Shown here: positions 20,374 through 31,089 of the stretch, piece after piece
Position numbering within the stretch: position 1 is the stretch's first letter
Layout of the letters: every line of letters starts with the position of its first letter
Assembly: GCA_026770025.1 (NCBI GenBank)
Contig: JAMXDE010000032.1
Location: 124,001-188,000 of the forward strand
Direction of reading: 5' to 3'
Source: Craspedostauros australis
Taxonomy: Eukaryota; Bacillariophyta; Bacillariophyceae; Mastogloiales; Achnanthaceae
Length of the DNA: 64,000 nt
Program-made: the position numbers and the translations under genes
The notes under the pieces: model-generated
Database searches by the model: none
Told to the model about the DNA's origin: nothing
The model's input: only the letters and a program-made list of their open reading frames with translations

Positions 20374-21510
20374 TTACTTCTTCAAGCTGCCGAGGACAAC
20401 TCCGGCACCGGCAAGGACGGCGGCCAGTGGAACGAGGAGGAGACCCACGAAGGTTCCGGCGGAAAGTCCGACGAATGGAATCTCGACGTCGTTGACGACG
20501 AGTCCGGCCTCGACGGCTGCAACAGCGGCGGCAGCTCCGTAGAAGGCGGCTGGTCCGATGGCGAGAGCCTGGGCGACGACTGGGAGGAGGAATGGTGCGC
20601 CCTCAATGAGGAGCGGGGCGGCGAGGTTGACGAGGAGCTGCTGGTTGTTTCCGGCGATGGAGAGGAGTCCGGCCGATTCGATGGCTGGGAGGAGCTCCTC
20701 GATGGTCTCGAAGTCAAGTCCGAGGGCCTCCAGCTTGGACAGGATTCCAGCATCGACGGTCTTCTCCAGAAGCTCGAGCTCGCGCACGCGTCGGATGGCG
20801 TTGTACTGTAATTGTCAATGGTACAACATGCAGAGTATGGTTGTTGGTCATGGTATTGGCAGCATCGTCATTGGCATATCAACAGTCAGTCGCCATGATG
20901 TTGATGTTGTTGTTGTTGATGATGATGATCGCATCGGTTGTGTCGAAACAAGCTCTGTGAGAATGGCGCCAATGGCAGGATCAGTCAGCGAACGGACCAT
21001 CTGGAATTGAGGATGACATCACACGATGCAGGCAGAGAGACAGACATGGAGACGAAGGAATGCTCCAGCATGACGTAATGCAACGCATGTCGAAAGCATG
21101 GAGAGCATCCAAAGTGGAGTTCTCCAAGGCACTCGAATGTCCTCTCCTCTGCTCTCCCCGATGCCATCCATCTCCATTCTACCCAACACTTTACCCAACA
21201 CAATACAATACAATACAATACAATACAATACAATACAATACAGACAAAACAAAACAATACAAAACAAAGCAACGAGATGACTGACCTTCTCGTTAAGCAA
21301 GTTGTCCTCCTTGACTCTGTTCATGTACTGCTTGTATTCGGCCTCTCCCTTGAGCAGATCCGGCTGGTTCTCGTAGGTGTCTTCGCCAATTCCAAGACCG
21401 AAGGATTCCTGAAGCTGGGTGGAGGCCGCTGGTCGGCTGTACTGCATAGGGGCGAAGGCATTGGCAACGGTGGCCGCTGCAGCGACGAGGAGGATCTTCA
21501 GTGGAGCCAT
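20374..21510 (-). CDS. Plastid thylakoid protein, DUF1118/RIQ-like
   Basis: Two exons, 21286..21510 and 20374..20805 (AAG|GTCAGT, TTACAG|TACAAC, phase 0), make 218 residues. Residues 1-20 are a signal peptide ending in ANAFAP, a textbook diatom plastid-import motif. After about 50 hydrophilic residues comes NAIRRVRELELLEKTVDAG and repeated short helices with the pattern GILSKLEALGLD...LLSIAGN, which matches the DUF1118 family; plant members RIQ1/RIQ2 affect thylakoid stacking and photoprotection. Two hydrophobic spans follow (LLPVVAQALAIGPAAFYGAA and VGLLLVPLAAVLAGAGVVLG). The family link is from memory of the pattern. A thylakoid location is inferred. The 480-bp intron contains eight CAATA repeats. 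Confidence 0.7.
21201..21240. repeat. (CAATA)8 microsatellite in an intron
   Basis: Eight perfect CAATA units inside the intron of the DUF1118-like gene, followed by related ACAAAACAATAC sequence. The same unit recurs at 40418-40442 and, degenerate, in the Nup85-like intron at about 52760-52800. Confidence 0.95.
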
Positions 21511-22341
21511 GGTTGGATACGTGTGTGTGCGTGTGTGTGTGTGTGTGTTTGCGTGTGTGTAGAGTACGAAGACTGTAGGGTAGAGTCGTCTGTTGGGATG
21601 AACTATTTGTTGTTTGGGTTGGTTTGCTGGCTGCGTTGCTGGCTGCGTTGCTGGCTGCGTTGACAGAGTTGAAGCACAACACCACCGCTCGTCGAGTACG
21701 AGCGGCCACACCGTTTTCTTGCTCCACTCTCCTCTTCCTCGTGTTGCAGCTGTTGCCGTCGCCTTCCGCCATCGTCGTCGTCGCAACAGCCACGGTGTTT
21801 GGTGCCGATCCTTTGCATGTTTCATTGGGCGCCAAGCACGCACGTACTTGAACGCTAGATTTGATCCTGTGAGTCGTCCGCGCCGTTCGATTTGTTTGAC
21901 TGAACGAGATCGGCGCGAAGACGTTACACGACTGATTGTTACTCGGGACTCGGTTCGACGCCAACAGAAGCGAAGCAAGAGGAAATCTATCCCTACCAAC
22001 TTCTTCTCTCTTGGAGCACCACAGATCAGCACCCCGGCACCTTCCAACCATGCTCGACCCTCCCTGGTCTGGAAAGACTTGCACAGCAGCATCGGCCAGC
22101 ACCGCGCTGTGTAGCATTGTCTTCTTGGATGGTCGTAGTACACCAAAGCACTAACAGTCGCAATACTATGTAGTGCACAGGAGAAATCATTGCCTACAAC
22201 GAGTATCTGTACTCTGCTGTTACTCTAACATTGTACTACAATAATACTCCCATGCTCTATTCCACATGAATATCATACTATACGTACAAGCGCCTTTGCG
22301 CTCACTCGATGTGTATAGAATAGTTGCTAGGCGGGCAGGCG
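21511..22341. other. Intergenic, 5-prime flank of the DUF1118-like gene
   Basis: Carries a GT-rich run at 21520-21560 and three copies of GCTGGCTGCGTT at 21629-21662. The last 200 bases contain AT-rich motifs such as ACAATAATACTCC. No gene recognised. Confidence 0.4.
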
Positions 22342-23223
22342 TCAGTCCACCAACATGAACCACTCTTCCCTGCCCACGCCGGGACGAAAGCCATCGCGAA
22401 AGTCCTGCCACATCACTCGATCCACGAGCCAAGCGCCATCCTCCCGCACGAGATCCCATCCCGTCACGACCAGCAACCTGCTCTCTGCCGTGTCGCGCAA
22501 CTGGCACTCGATCCAGCACGTGCCATCCTCAAAGTCGAGCTCGGATGGAAAGTCCAGCTGGAACTCCTCGGCTTCCCCCACGAGGATCGAATACTGGTTG
22601 TTGGGACGTTCCAGCGCTGCGCCCAAGGCGGACGCCACGACGGCGATATCGGAATCATCGCGGGCGCCGATAGATCGCGCGATGGCCGATCTCCAATCCT
22701 GCGTGGATGCCTGCAGCAGCAATCGGAATCCGGCATCGGGCGTGGGGTCGTACGGCGAGTACAATCCCATGACGACTTCGTGCACCAGCTCGGTGGGGGA
22801 GAGATGGGCGTTGGGTGGTCGCTTGTACTCCTCCTCCAGGATGCCCACGCGCAGTTGCTGTATGCGTTGCATCAGGAGGGCGTTGTCGCTGTGGTATGGA
22901 TTGAAGCCATCATCATCATCATTGCCGCAGCCGCCGCTGTTGTTGTTCGCGTTGTCGTTGCTATTGCCGCCGCTTGCGACTTGCGTGTTTGAAAGGCGTG
23001 CAGATGGATGTCCGATGATGGTTGGCGGTGCATGGCCGGTTCCAATGCCTTTGCCTCGTGCACCCAAGAACGTTCTGCGACATGGCATGCATTGGAAGGC
23101 CTCCGTCGCTGTTGTTCTCGATGACAACGCGATCAGTTGCGCAAGAGCGCAAGTCATGAAAGGAATGATGCGCCGCCTTCGTCTGGTATGCGTTGGCGTT
23201 GATCGCTCCGCATCTCGTGTCAT
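22342..23223 (-). CDS. Unknown protein with plastid-type presequence
   Basis: 293 residues from the ATG at 23223; the frame is open to 23385 but the extra part is Ser/Arg-rich. An Arg-rich start leads to a hydrophobic stretch FMTCALAQLIAL and ATEAFQCM, an ASAF-like signal cleavage context, so plastid import is plausible. An alternative start is the Met of MTCALAQ. An Asn/Asp-rich linker (GGCGNDDDDGFNPYH) precedes a conserved-looking C-terminal domain of about 150 residues (LSPTELVHEVVMGLYSPYDP, DWRSAIARSIGA, WDLVREDGAWLVDRVMWQDFR). The end, repeated Trp and acidic residues, looks like an NTF2/SnoaL-like cone fold, but that is a guess. Function unknown. Confidence 0.65.
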   Translation of the reverse strand: MTRDAERSTPTHTRRRRRIIPFMTCALAQLIALSSRTTATEAFQCMPCRRTFLGARGKGIGTGHAPPTIIGHPSARLSNTQVASGGNSNDNANNNSGGCGNDDDDGFNPYHSDNALLMQRIQQLRVGILEEEYKRPPNAHLSPTELVHEVVMGLYSPYDPTPDAGFRLLLQASTQDWRSAIARSIGARDDSDIAVVASALGAALERPNNQYSILVGEAEEFQLDFPSELDFEDGTCWIECQLRDTAESRLLVVTGWDLVREDGAWLVDRVMWQDFRDGFRPGVGREEWFMLVD

Positions 23224-24198
23224 GTTGAGGCTAATGTTGAAGTGCGCCTCCTCCTCTCTCCTCCTCTTGCTTTCTCGTTGTTTGGATAGTACGACTATGG
23301 CTGTGGCTTTGCTTGCATTCGTCGATTCACTGCTGTTGCCCTCTGCTCTCAAGCTTCGCTGCCTCCTGAAGTGAGCAATGACCACAATGATGGTCTCTCC
23401 CGAAAGTCCTCCAATGGAAACCGAATGGAGTTCCTGCTATTTCCACACCAAAGTCAGGGGAAGAACGATGCCATTGACTGGCATGGACTGAAATGAGAGG
23501 CGCAACAGGAGCAATGGCACAGAGTGAATGCAAAGACAACACAGAATCGAGCCACACAAGACCTCCTTCCGTTCTCCACCGATGACAGCCACAACATCAA
23601 CTCGCAACTGCCTGCATCAGTGACGGCACAGTGTTCTCATTGTCGTCCGAAGCAACCAAGCCACACGCGCGAAAAAGAACCACTCGGCACGTTTGGTTGT
23701 TGGGCGAATTCTCTGCACATGGACGCGCAGACATGACGATGTTCTTTTTGTTGTGACTGAGAATTGTGTTTGTTGATGTGAGACAGATGGTATCTTGTTT
23801 CGGAACGAGAAGCTACCTCCGACTCATTCGACCATGACTGTCTGGTTCGATGACGTCATGACCAACGCGAATCGATGCGTCAAGAATGTTCCGAAAACGA
23901 ACATCGGAGTTTTGGATCCAAAGAAGGAAGAAGCAACACGGCAACAAGCGAGATCTGCGTTGTTCTTTTCGACGCAACCAGAGACATGGGCGACAGCAGT
24001 CGTATTGGTGTGAGCATCGACGTCGCGCCGATCTCGGCAGATTCAAGAGTCAACGTGCAGCCACAACACAACACTTCGCGATCGTGATCATCACCAGACT
24101 CCAGCATCATCAACAGCCTTCCTCCAGCATACTGCAGCTTACTCCAGCTTACTACAGCATACTACAGCATACTACAGCTTGCCACTACGGAGAACACC
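23224..24198. other. Divergent promoter region
   Basis: Lies between the minus-strand unknown gene and ribokinase. Just before the ribokinase ATG (24116-24182) are five or six copies of a 10-14-bp unit of the type CAGCATACTA/CAGCTTACTC, probably in the 5-prime leader. No other gene. Confidence 0.4.
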
Positions 24199-25712
24199 AT
24201 GGTCCGACAAGCAGTGCATGTGCTTTCCTCCTCCAGCCTCCTGATCTGCCTCTTCACTTTGGTCACAATCCTTCAGACTCCCACGGCTCGCTCTTTCACA
24301 ATCCAATCAACGGCACCACCAAGACTATCCACAACACATCCGTACCAAGACACGCACTCATACACACAGCCACGCTCCTCTTCACCCATGCTCAGCATGT
24401 CCGCGTCCAACACAGACAGCGATGCTCGCAACGACGATCAGCGCATCGTCGTGGTGGGATCCACCAATCAGGATCTGATCTCCAACACCAACATCCTCCC
24501 CACGCTGGGCGAGACCGTCATGGGTGATACCTTCACTACGGCCTGTGGTGGCAAGGGTGCCAACCAGGCAGTTGCGGCCGCTTCCTTGGGCCTCGTGCCC
24601 GTCTCCATGCTGTGCCGCGTGGGTGATGACATCTTTGGCAGGAACTTGTTGGACAACTTTCGTAAGTTCTCATTTCGAGTGCGTGCGATGATGCAAATTG
24701 ATGGTGCCACATGGTGGGATGCGATGCGATGCGATGTGAAGCTGCTCGCTGTCCCCATGGTGGCGTCCAGAACCGATGTTTTGTCCAAGCCCTACATACA
24801 TGCGCGTTATATATTCGCAGAAACCACACACTGTTCCGCTCCACCAGTATTCTTCTCGCAATCCACATGTCAAGTTCCCATGTTGCTAATCGTTGTCATC
24901 TATTATACGTCATACTACATGTATCGTCCGCTGCTGCCACAGGACGCGTGAATGTGGAGTTCGACGAAGCAACGACCGTGCTGGCCGATACGCCATCCGG
25001 CGTGGCAAGCATCACGGTCGATTCCAAATCAGGTGACAACATGATCATCGTATCGCCGGGCGCGAACTACGCCATGACCAAAGACGATGTGCGCAAATCC
25101 TTGCTGGAGGCCAAGCCAGCCGTGGTGGTTGTGCAGCTGGAGATCAAGCCAGAAGTGGCACTCGAAGCATTGAAGGTCGGCAAGGAGATCGGAGCCATCA
25201 CGATCCTCAACACAGCGCCGGCGCCGGAGGGTTGGACATTGGAGGATCCCGGACAAGAGTTCTACCCGCATGTCGACATTCTCATTCCCAACGAGACAGA
25301 ATTGCAGAAGATCTGCCAAGGGATGGGATCGGATACGATGACGGAGGAGGAGATGGCCAAAGCGCTCCTCGCCAAAGGAGTGCAGTCTGTGCTGGTCACG
25401 CTCGGAGCACGCGGCGCCATGATCGTCACCAACGATGGTGATTCTGCTGAAACTGCTGTCACGTTGGTGGACGCGCCCGAGGATTTGCCAGCCCGCAACG
25501 AACCCGTGCAGGACACGATCGGCGCAGGCGATGCATTCTGCGGTGCCCTCGCGGCGTACCTATCGATGGGAGTCAGCTTGCAGCAGTCTGCCATATTTGC
25601 CTGCGGAGTCGCCAGCATGTCCGTCCGTAAGGTCGGTGCACAGACGTCCTATCCCACGAAGGCCGATCTTCCACCGTGTTTGCAGTTGGAATCCATCCAA
25701 AAGGCCGCGTAG
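24199..25712 (+). CDS. RBKS: Ribokinase (PfkB family) with targeting presequence
   Basis: Two exons, 24199..24661 and 24943..25712 (TTTC|GTAAGT, CCACAG|GACG, phase 1), give 410 residues. Ribokinase phosphorylates D-ribose to ribose-5-phosphate. Motifs: substrate region VVGSTNQDLI and GGKGANQAVAAASLG (about 110), GRVGDD-like CRVGDDIFGRNLLDNF at the exon end, NTAPAPEGW, PNETELQKI, and the PfkB signature DTIGAGDAFCGALAAY with the catalytic Asp (about 360). About 85 extra N-terminal residues have a hydrophobic segment (SLLICLFTLVTI) and TARSFTIQ, followed by a Ser/Thr-rich stretch. This resembles a plastid or secretory bipartite presequence, so the enzyme may sit in an organelle. Translation could also start at one of the later Mets (MLSMSAS) to give a cytosolic form. 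Confidence 0.9.
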
Positions 25713-26420
25713 AGGCGCAGCTGCTCTGTTACGGGTAGATTGCGGTATCTCTGGACATCATGCAAGCTACGAATACGCCACGGAAGGATATGGCATGAGA
25801 GTTCACGCTAATTCTGTCAGATGGGCACATGATTCCGTCAGAGATCATCGGCGATCGCGTCTCGCAACAAGCACAAAGGAGAGCTCAACCTGCTGCCACA
25901 ATCATGCAATAATGAATTCGCTAGACCAAGCTATTATAGTAATACACCATACATAATCAATCTCGGATCATGTCATTTAGGCTGGAGGACTCTCCTTCAC
26001 ACAGCACCGAGCGTCCAGAGGTGCTGTCCAGCAGTCACGTCTCCAAACGCACCCGCCAAGAGGCATCGGATGTTGAGAGTACAAGGAACGGACAGACGAG
26101 CAGACGGATGCGCAAGAAAAGATTTTGCGCCATCATCTTCCTGCTTCTTTTGTTGGCGTTGATGCCATCAACCATGTTGAATGGCAAGAGAGTGTGACCA
26201 CAATACCCACACCATCGAAGTCAACCAATGCATGAGACGTAGCGGATCCAAAGCGACAATCACATCATACATCACACTCACACACCACAGCTCTCCTCAA
26301 AACACCCGCAGCTTCCTGCATTTGATATCATATTATATAATAGAATAGTTCACAAGAATTGTTCTGTTCTGCTCCGACCGAGACAGTTCGATCGCTGCGC
26401 TGCGCGCCATAGCAGATCCG
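25713..26420. other. Short intergenic stretch between ribokinase and ITPase
   Basis: Contains the small ORF at 25970 (separate entry), AT-rich block GCTATTATAGTAATAC at 25930 and the ITPase-proximal block TATTATATAATAGAATAG at 26331-26348, about 75 bases before that ATG. Confidence 0.4.
25970..26197 (+). CDS. Possible small membrane-anchored protein
   Basis: 75 codons. The first 50 residues are polar, ending in the basic RRMRKKR; then one hydrophobic span FCAIIFLLLLLALMPSTML and a short tail. That is the layout of a type II or tail-anchored small protein. An AT-rich promoter-like block lies about 30 bases upstream. No homologue known to me. The open frame is short enough to be chance. Confidence 0.3.
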   Translation: MSFRLEDSPSHSTERPEVLSSSHVSKRTRQEASDVESTRNGQTSRRMRKKRFCAIIFLLLLLALMPSTMLNGKRV

Positions 26421-27218
26421 ATGCTCATCAGACCCCAACAAACTCTCGTCCTCTTCAGTGCGTTATCCGCATCCCGACCATTCTTCTCCGTGCGTGGCGT
26501 ACCGACCGTCAGCGCATTCCACACCGTCGCAACCCACAACTATATTTCGCAATCCCACCGCCCGCATTCCCACCAACGCCGCAACATGTCCGCCGATTCC
26601 AACCCCACGATCACTTTCGTCACGGGCAACAAGAAGAAGCTGGAGGAGGTGCAGCAGATTCTGAGCAAGGGCACGCCGTTGCCATTCGCCATCACGAACC
26701 AAAAGATCGACCTGCCCGAGCTGCAGGGCGAACCACTGGAGATCGCGGCCGAGAAATGCAAGCTGGCGGCTGAACGCGTGGGCGGGGCCGTTCTGACGGA
26801 GGACACCTCCCTGTGCTTCAATGCGCTCAACGGCATGCCGGGTCCGTACATCAAGTGGTTCCTGGAGAAATGCGGCCACGACGGACTGAATCGCATGCTG
26901 GATGGATTTGACGACCGATCTGCGTACGCGCAGACGGTGGTGGCCTTTTCAGCCGGACCTGGCGAAGAGATCCAGGTCTTTGATGGTCGAACGAACGGGA
27001 AGATCGTGCAGCCGAGAGGGCCGCTGGATTTTGGATGGGATCCGGTCTTCGAGCCCGATGAAAGCGGGGGCAAGACATATGCGGAGATGGAGAAGGACGC
27101 AAAGAACAAGATCAGCCATCGCGGTCGCTCCCTCGCCAAGGTTCGCGTGTACCTTGCCGATAATGCAGAGGCGTTGGGCAACGCTATTAAGAAGAGGAAG
27201 TTGGAGAGTTTAGCGTGA
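26421..27218 (+). CDS. ITPA: Inosine triphosphate pyrophosphatase (ITPA/HAM1)
   Basis: 265 residues, single exon. Hydrolyses ITP, dITP and XTP to monophosphates and so keeps deaminated purines out of RNA and DNA. Family motifs are complete: [12 protein letters not shown] at about residue 70, [52 protein letters not shown] and [13 protein letters not shown]. Length from the internal Met at 26586 (MSADSNP) is about 210, the usual size, so that Met may start a cytosolic form. The 55-residue extension (Ser/Arg-rich, with [11 protein letters not shown]) could be a plastid or mitochondrial presequence. Only family-wide knowledge supports the reaction. Confidence 0.95.
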   Translation: MLIRPQQTLVLFSALSASRPFFSVRGVPTVSAFHTVATHNYISQSHRPHSHQRRNMSADSNPTITFVTGNKKKLEEVQQILSKGTPLPFAITNQKIDLPELQGEPLEIAAEKCKLAAERVGGAVLTEDTSLCFNALNGMPGPYIKWFLEKCGHDGLNRMLDGFDDRSAYAQTVVAFSAGPGEEIQVFDGRTNGKIVQPRGPLDFGWDPVFEPDESGGKTYAEMEKDAKNKISHRGRSLAKVRVYLADNAEALGNAIKKRKLESLA

Positions 27219-27948
27219 CTTGGATGGGCTGGAATGGCGCGGTGAGCATATAGTACTTTGATCACCATGCATGTGGGAAAAGGTGATGTAGTATTGAACA
27301 CTATCGAACAGTACGTACTTTACTATTATGCTTGCATGGCGTGATAGATCCTCCACCTGAACAACATGATACCAACAGAATAGCAGTGAACTAACATATA
27401 ATAGGTCGTACACGTACCACTATCTCTATTCTCCAACAGGGTTCTCTTTTCGCCGACTCGTGCGGGTAGTTCGTAGAGTACGATCTACTCGTGGGGATCA
27501 ATTTCTGTCCGCTGACTGGTTGGCATTTCTGGACACGCGCCAGGCACGAGCATGACACGCTCTGACACATCAACATTGCTTGGAGTGTGCGAGGCGCGCG
27601 ATCTGCGGAAGATTCGTCTTCATTCTTCCACATGACCACGTCCACATTCCATCTCTCTCACTTCATCAAACAACAAAGAAAATCGATTTGGGACAAATCG
27701 GCCGCGTGATGCGTCATCACACCACAATCCCAAAAACAACGCCAACACCAACATCATCAATGACATCAGGCAAACTCTCGCTCTCGCAAAACGCTGACTG
27801 CTCCCCAGATTCGCTCGAACATCAACGACACAACCAACGCCACCAACACAACCAACACAACCAACACAACCAACGCCACCAACGCAACCAACGCAACAAC
27901 ACAAAACACAACCACATCAGCAACATCAGCAACATCAGCAGCAACAAG
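27219..27948. other. Intergenic and 5-prime leader of cytochrome b561 gene
   Basis: AT-rich motifs near 27247-27325 follow the ITPase gene. From about 27831 to 27900 there are repeats of a 9-bp unit (CAACACAAC/CAACGCAAC) just before the b561 start, probably untranslated leader although the frame is open to 27580. Confidence 0.4.
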
Positions 27949-28830
27949 ATGACTGGATCTGGCGAGAGCAGCCCGTTGCTATCGAACGGGGACAATGGCA
28001 CGGGCACCCAGGCAACTGTTGGAGCGGACGCCATGGAAGGCGGGCTTTTCCACAACGGCAAGGACGCAGCGACGGCTGAGTCCGCGGAAGATGATGTCCA
28101 GCGATTCACAGCGCGCCTCAAGCAGCTGCAGGTCGTTGCCATCTCCTTGGCGCATCTCATTGCCCTTGTGACGATGGTGCTCGTGGTGCACTGGGCCCAC
28201 CTCATGGGTGGATTCTCATGGAAGACAGGCGAAGCCACACGCGTCTTCAACTGGCATCCGGTGCTCATGATCACGGCCTTCGCCTTCATGACGGTCGCAA
28301 CGCTCGTCTTCCGATTGCCGATGGACCGGCCGTTGCGCAAGTCGTTGCACATCGTTTCGTGGATGGTGACGACGCTCTGCGCGGTGATCGGCATCCTCGC
28401 GGTGTTCAAATCCCACACCGACCGCGTCAGCGGACTGTTTCCCAACATGTGGAGCATGCATTCGTGGATCGGCGCCATCGTCATCGTCATGTACCTCGTC
28501 CAGTTCTTCATGGGCATGCTGACATTCGCGGTCCCACGTCAATCCCTGACCCCCAGCTACAAGGCCAAGGTCTTGCTGGTGCATAAGTACCTGGGTCCGT
28601 TCATCTACGTCGGAAGCGGGGTCACCATCATGCTCGGCATCATGGAGCAGGAGACTTGGACTGGATGCGACTACATGGTGACGGAGCCAGACCTCACCCT
28701 GTTCGAGCATTTCAACGAAATCCCGTACATGTGCAAGGTGTCCCACTCAATTGGCATTTGCGTGCTGGCGATGATGATGTGCACAAGCTTTGTGTTCCAC
28801 AACTTCGGAGATGAGCGCAAGGACGCGTAG
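27949..28830 (+). CDS. CYB561: Cytochrome b561, transmembrane ascorbate-type electron carrier
   Basis: 293 residues from the ATG at 27949; in-frame Mets upstream (27709) lie in CAACACAAC repeats, which I read as leader. CYB561 proteins pass electrons from cytosolic ascorbate across a membrane to monodehydroascorbate or ferric iron. About six membrane spans. The four histidines that bind two b hemes are visible in NWHPVLM, KSLHIVSW, SMHSWIG and LLVHKYLGP. The N-terminal 80 residues are polar and Gly/Asp-rich. No DOMON domain is fused. The C-terminus ends shortly after the last span. Membrane location is not shown. Confidence 0.9.
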   Translation: MTGSGESSPLLSNGDNGTGTQATVGADAMEGGLFHNGKDAATAESAEDDVQRFTARLKQLQVVAISLAHLIALVTMVLVVHWAHLMGGFSWKTGEATRVFNWHPVLMITAFAFMTVATLVFRLPMDRPLRKSLHIVSWMVTTLCAVIGILAVFKSHTDRVSGLFPNMWSMHSWIGAIVIVMYLVQFFMGMLTFAVPRQSLTPSYKAKVLLVHKYLGPFIYVGSGVTIMLGIMEQETWTGCDYMVTEPDLTLFEHFNEIPYMCKVSHSIGICVLAMMMCTSFVFHNFGDERKDA

Positions 28831-31089
28831 CTCGTAATGCACAGAGCGTGCAATGTGCAGAAAGTGCAATGCGCAGAAAGTCAGACGAGGAAGCAAATGA
28901 AGGAGATGTACAAGTATGAATATTATATGTGTTGGATGCGCACTCCAGTACGGTACGGATTATCTTGATGCGTGTTATACAAGCTGGACACGGAGATATG
29001 GAGATGGATGGGCTGGAGGATGATATACCCTAGAGTACCCTACTTAAGTTAGAAAGATGCACAGACACACACAGAGAGAGAGAGAGAGATAGATGACGTT
29101 GTCGCATGCGCAACCACATCCAGACAATGCCGCGAGTTTCTTGAACGATCTGGGCCTCGGCGAAATACAAAGGCATCATCGTCGGCGTTGTGGAAAAATC
29201 GCCGACGTGCATCGCCTGCAGCCTCTTCTGCAATTACTCTTCTCGGGCACCGCCTCCAGCTCATCAATGTTGCCCTGCTGCACGACCTCTATTGGTGCTC
29301 TGCTCTGGTCTGCGAATCTTCCCCGCATCGATGACGTTGACCAGGGTGATGCCTGCGACAATTCAAATAATACAATACTATCCTGTGTGGGACATCACCG
29401 ACGTCAACACAGTCACCGCAAGTGCCCACAGCTATTCTATGTGTTGAAGCGTGAACACACACACATGTGTGTAGAGTGTTATTCAGACAATTATATGCTC
29501 CTATTGGTAGCATGACCTTAGTGAATCGGTGTCGGAGTCCGGAGGCACTCGATGGAAGCCTCAAGTTCCCGCCACCATCACGACGTCCCAACAAGGAAGA
29601 AGGTTGCTGTCGCGCTGGTTCATGCCTCCTTCGCATTCATCCAACGTCTATGTTTTCGGACGCTGATGGAGTTCATGTTCGTCCCTGTATCCCGTGCAGC
29701 AGAATTCGTATTCCGACCATCCATAGGTCGATCGCAGTTGTGGGAACACTGTGACGCTCGCAAACAATTGGAGTACCTACCTACTCCCATGTCTTCCTCG
29801 GCAGGTACGAGGACGTGTATGTTTGCTTCATCTTGGCGCGCGCAATCTCGTCCATCATCGTGCTCATTTGGTCCAAGAGACTGGAGTAGTGGTATGTGCG
29901 CTCGCTGGGACTTCATCGCGCATCGAACGTGTTTGGCACTTGCCATCGAACAGTCTGTGGTATGCTCCAGAAGAGCTTGAGCACGAATGCGAGGACGCTC
30001 CATCGTTGCATTCTCTCCACCACCCCATTCCATTATATTCTATTGCACTATCTACCTAATGCAATTGAATATGATGGAATGCAATAGAATAGACGACAAT
30101 ATTACTCCTCACTCTTCCTATCCGCTTTGACCCTCATCCCAATCTCTCTACAAGCTTGGAGCATTCTACGAGTATTCCGACCTATCCTCCTTCACTCGTA
30201 GAACGTGACAAGTGACACGAAGATCTGAGTTCCTCTGTTCGGAGCGATGGAATTCGGTCTGTTGAAGCAGGTGAAAATGGAGGTTAAAAACCTGTTGGGG
30301 CTCAAATAATTCCATCCGAAGATCCTCTCTAGGTTCGATACAATAGACGCATTTGTTCGTGAACCATCAAGAGGTCTATTTTATAAATGTAACATATATT
30401 GATGTTGTGGACACGAAATTGACCTCGAGCCACATACAATCAAGTCTTGGATGCAGCTTTGGAAGGTGGCGTCAACTTCCACCAGAAACACCGCGAAGTT
30501 GGGTGCATGTTTTCCCGTGTTTTGTGTGTCTGTTCGTGGGAATTGCATCCGTCATCGAACTCAGAAACCCCGAAGGGCCAAGGCGAGGGAGAAATTTACG
30601 GTGGTTGTCGCGTGGTCAGAAGCAGCAGCAGCGGCAAGACTGCAGCAAGAACAGGAACAACACGCAAAGAGAGGAGGAGCACGAGCGACAGCCAAGACGG
30701 AAGCGACGAAAAGAAAGGGAAGCAACCACGAAGCGGAGCACGAATCACTCGAGGCCTGCCTCCTCCTCCTTCCGCAACGTCGCCGGTATTGGCACCAAGC
30801 CAAGCCACACCAAACAAAGGATCAAAAGAAGCAACCGACACAACCAACCGAACTGACTGAGGCGACCAAGGCAACTGATACTCGCGCAACGAATCAAAGA
30901 GGCCACCAACCGCCAAGTCCCGAAGCAAAGAGACGACAGAAAGAGGCCGCCAACAGCCACGCCCCAGCTCAGCAACCACAAGCAGAGCGTCAGGTGTCGC
31001 TCCCTTCCTCCCACAATCCATCTCTTGGTTGAGGTTTGAGCAGCAACACAAGCAGCTCAGACCATCAAGGCCATCAAGAGGAGTGTTCC
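28831..31089. other. 2.2 kb without a confident gene
   Basis: Begins with an AT-rich TATTATATG motif (28919) and an AG-repeat (29073-29091). Between 29280 and 30000 the minus strand shows protein-like stretches in more than one frame, including an exon-like end at about 29287-29374 after a CAG acceptor; no family recognised, perhaps a decayed gene. From 30440 the DNA is purine- and AAC/GCA-rich with overlapping open frames of low complexity, most likely the leader and promoter of the RING/Deltex gene. Confidence 0.35.

Noticed and set aside
27580-27948. N-terminal extension of cytochrome b561
   Set aside because: The extension is encoded by a CAACACAAC-type repeat and is atypical; start placed at 27949 instead.
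30353-31032. Overlapping open frames before the Deltex-like gene
   Set aside because: Lys/Arg/Gln-rich low complexity in all three frames; more likely leader DNA.
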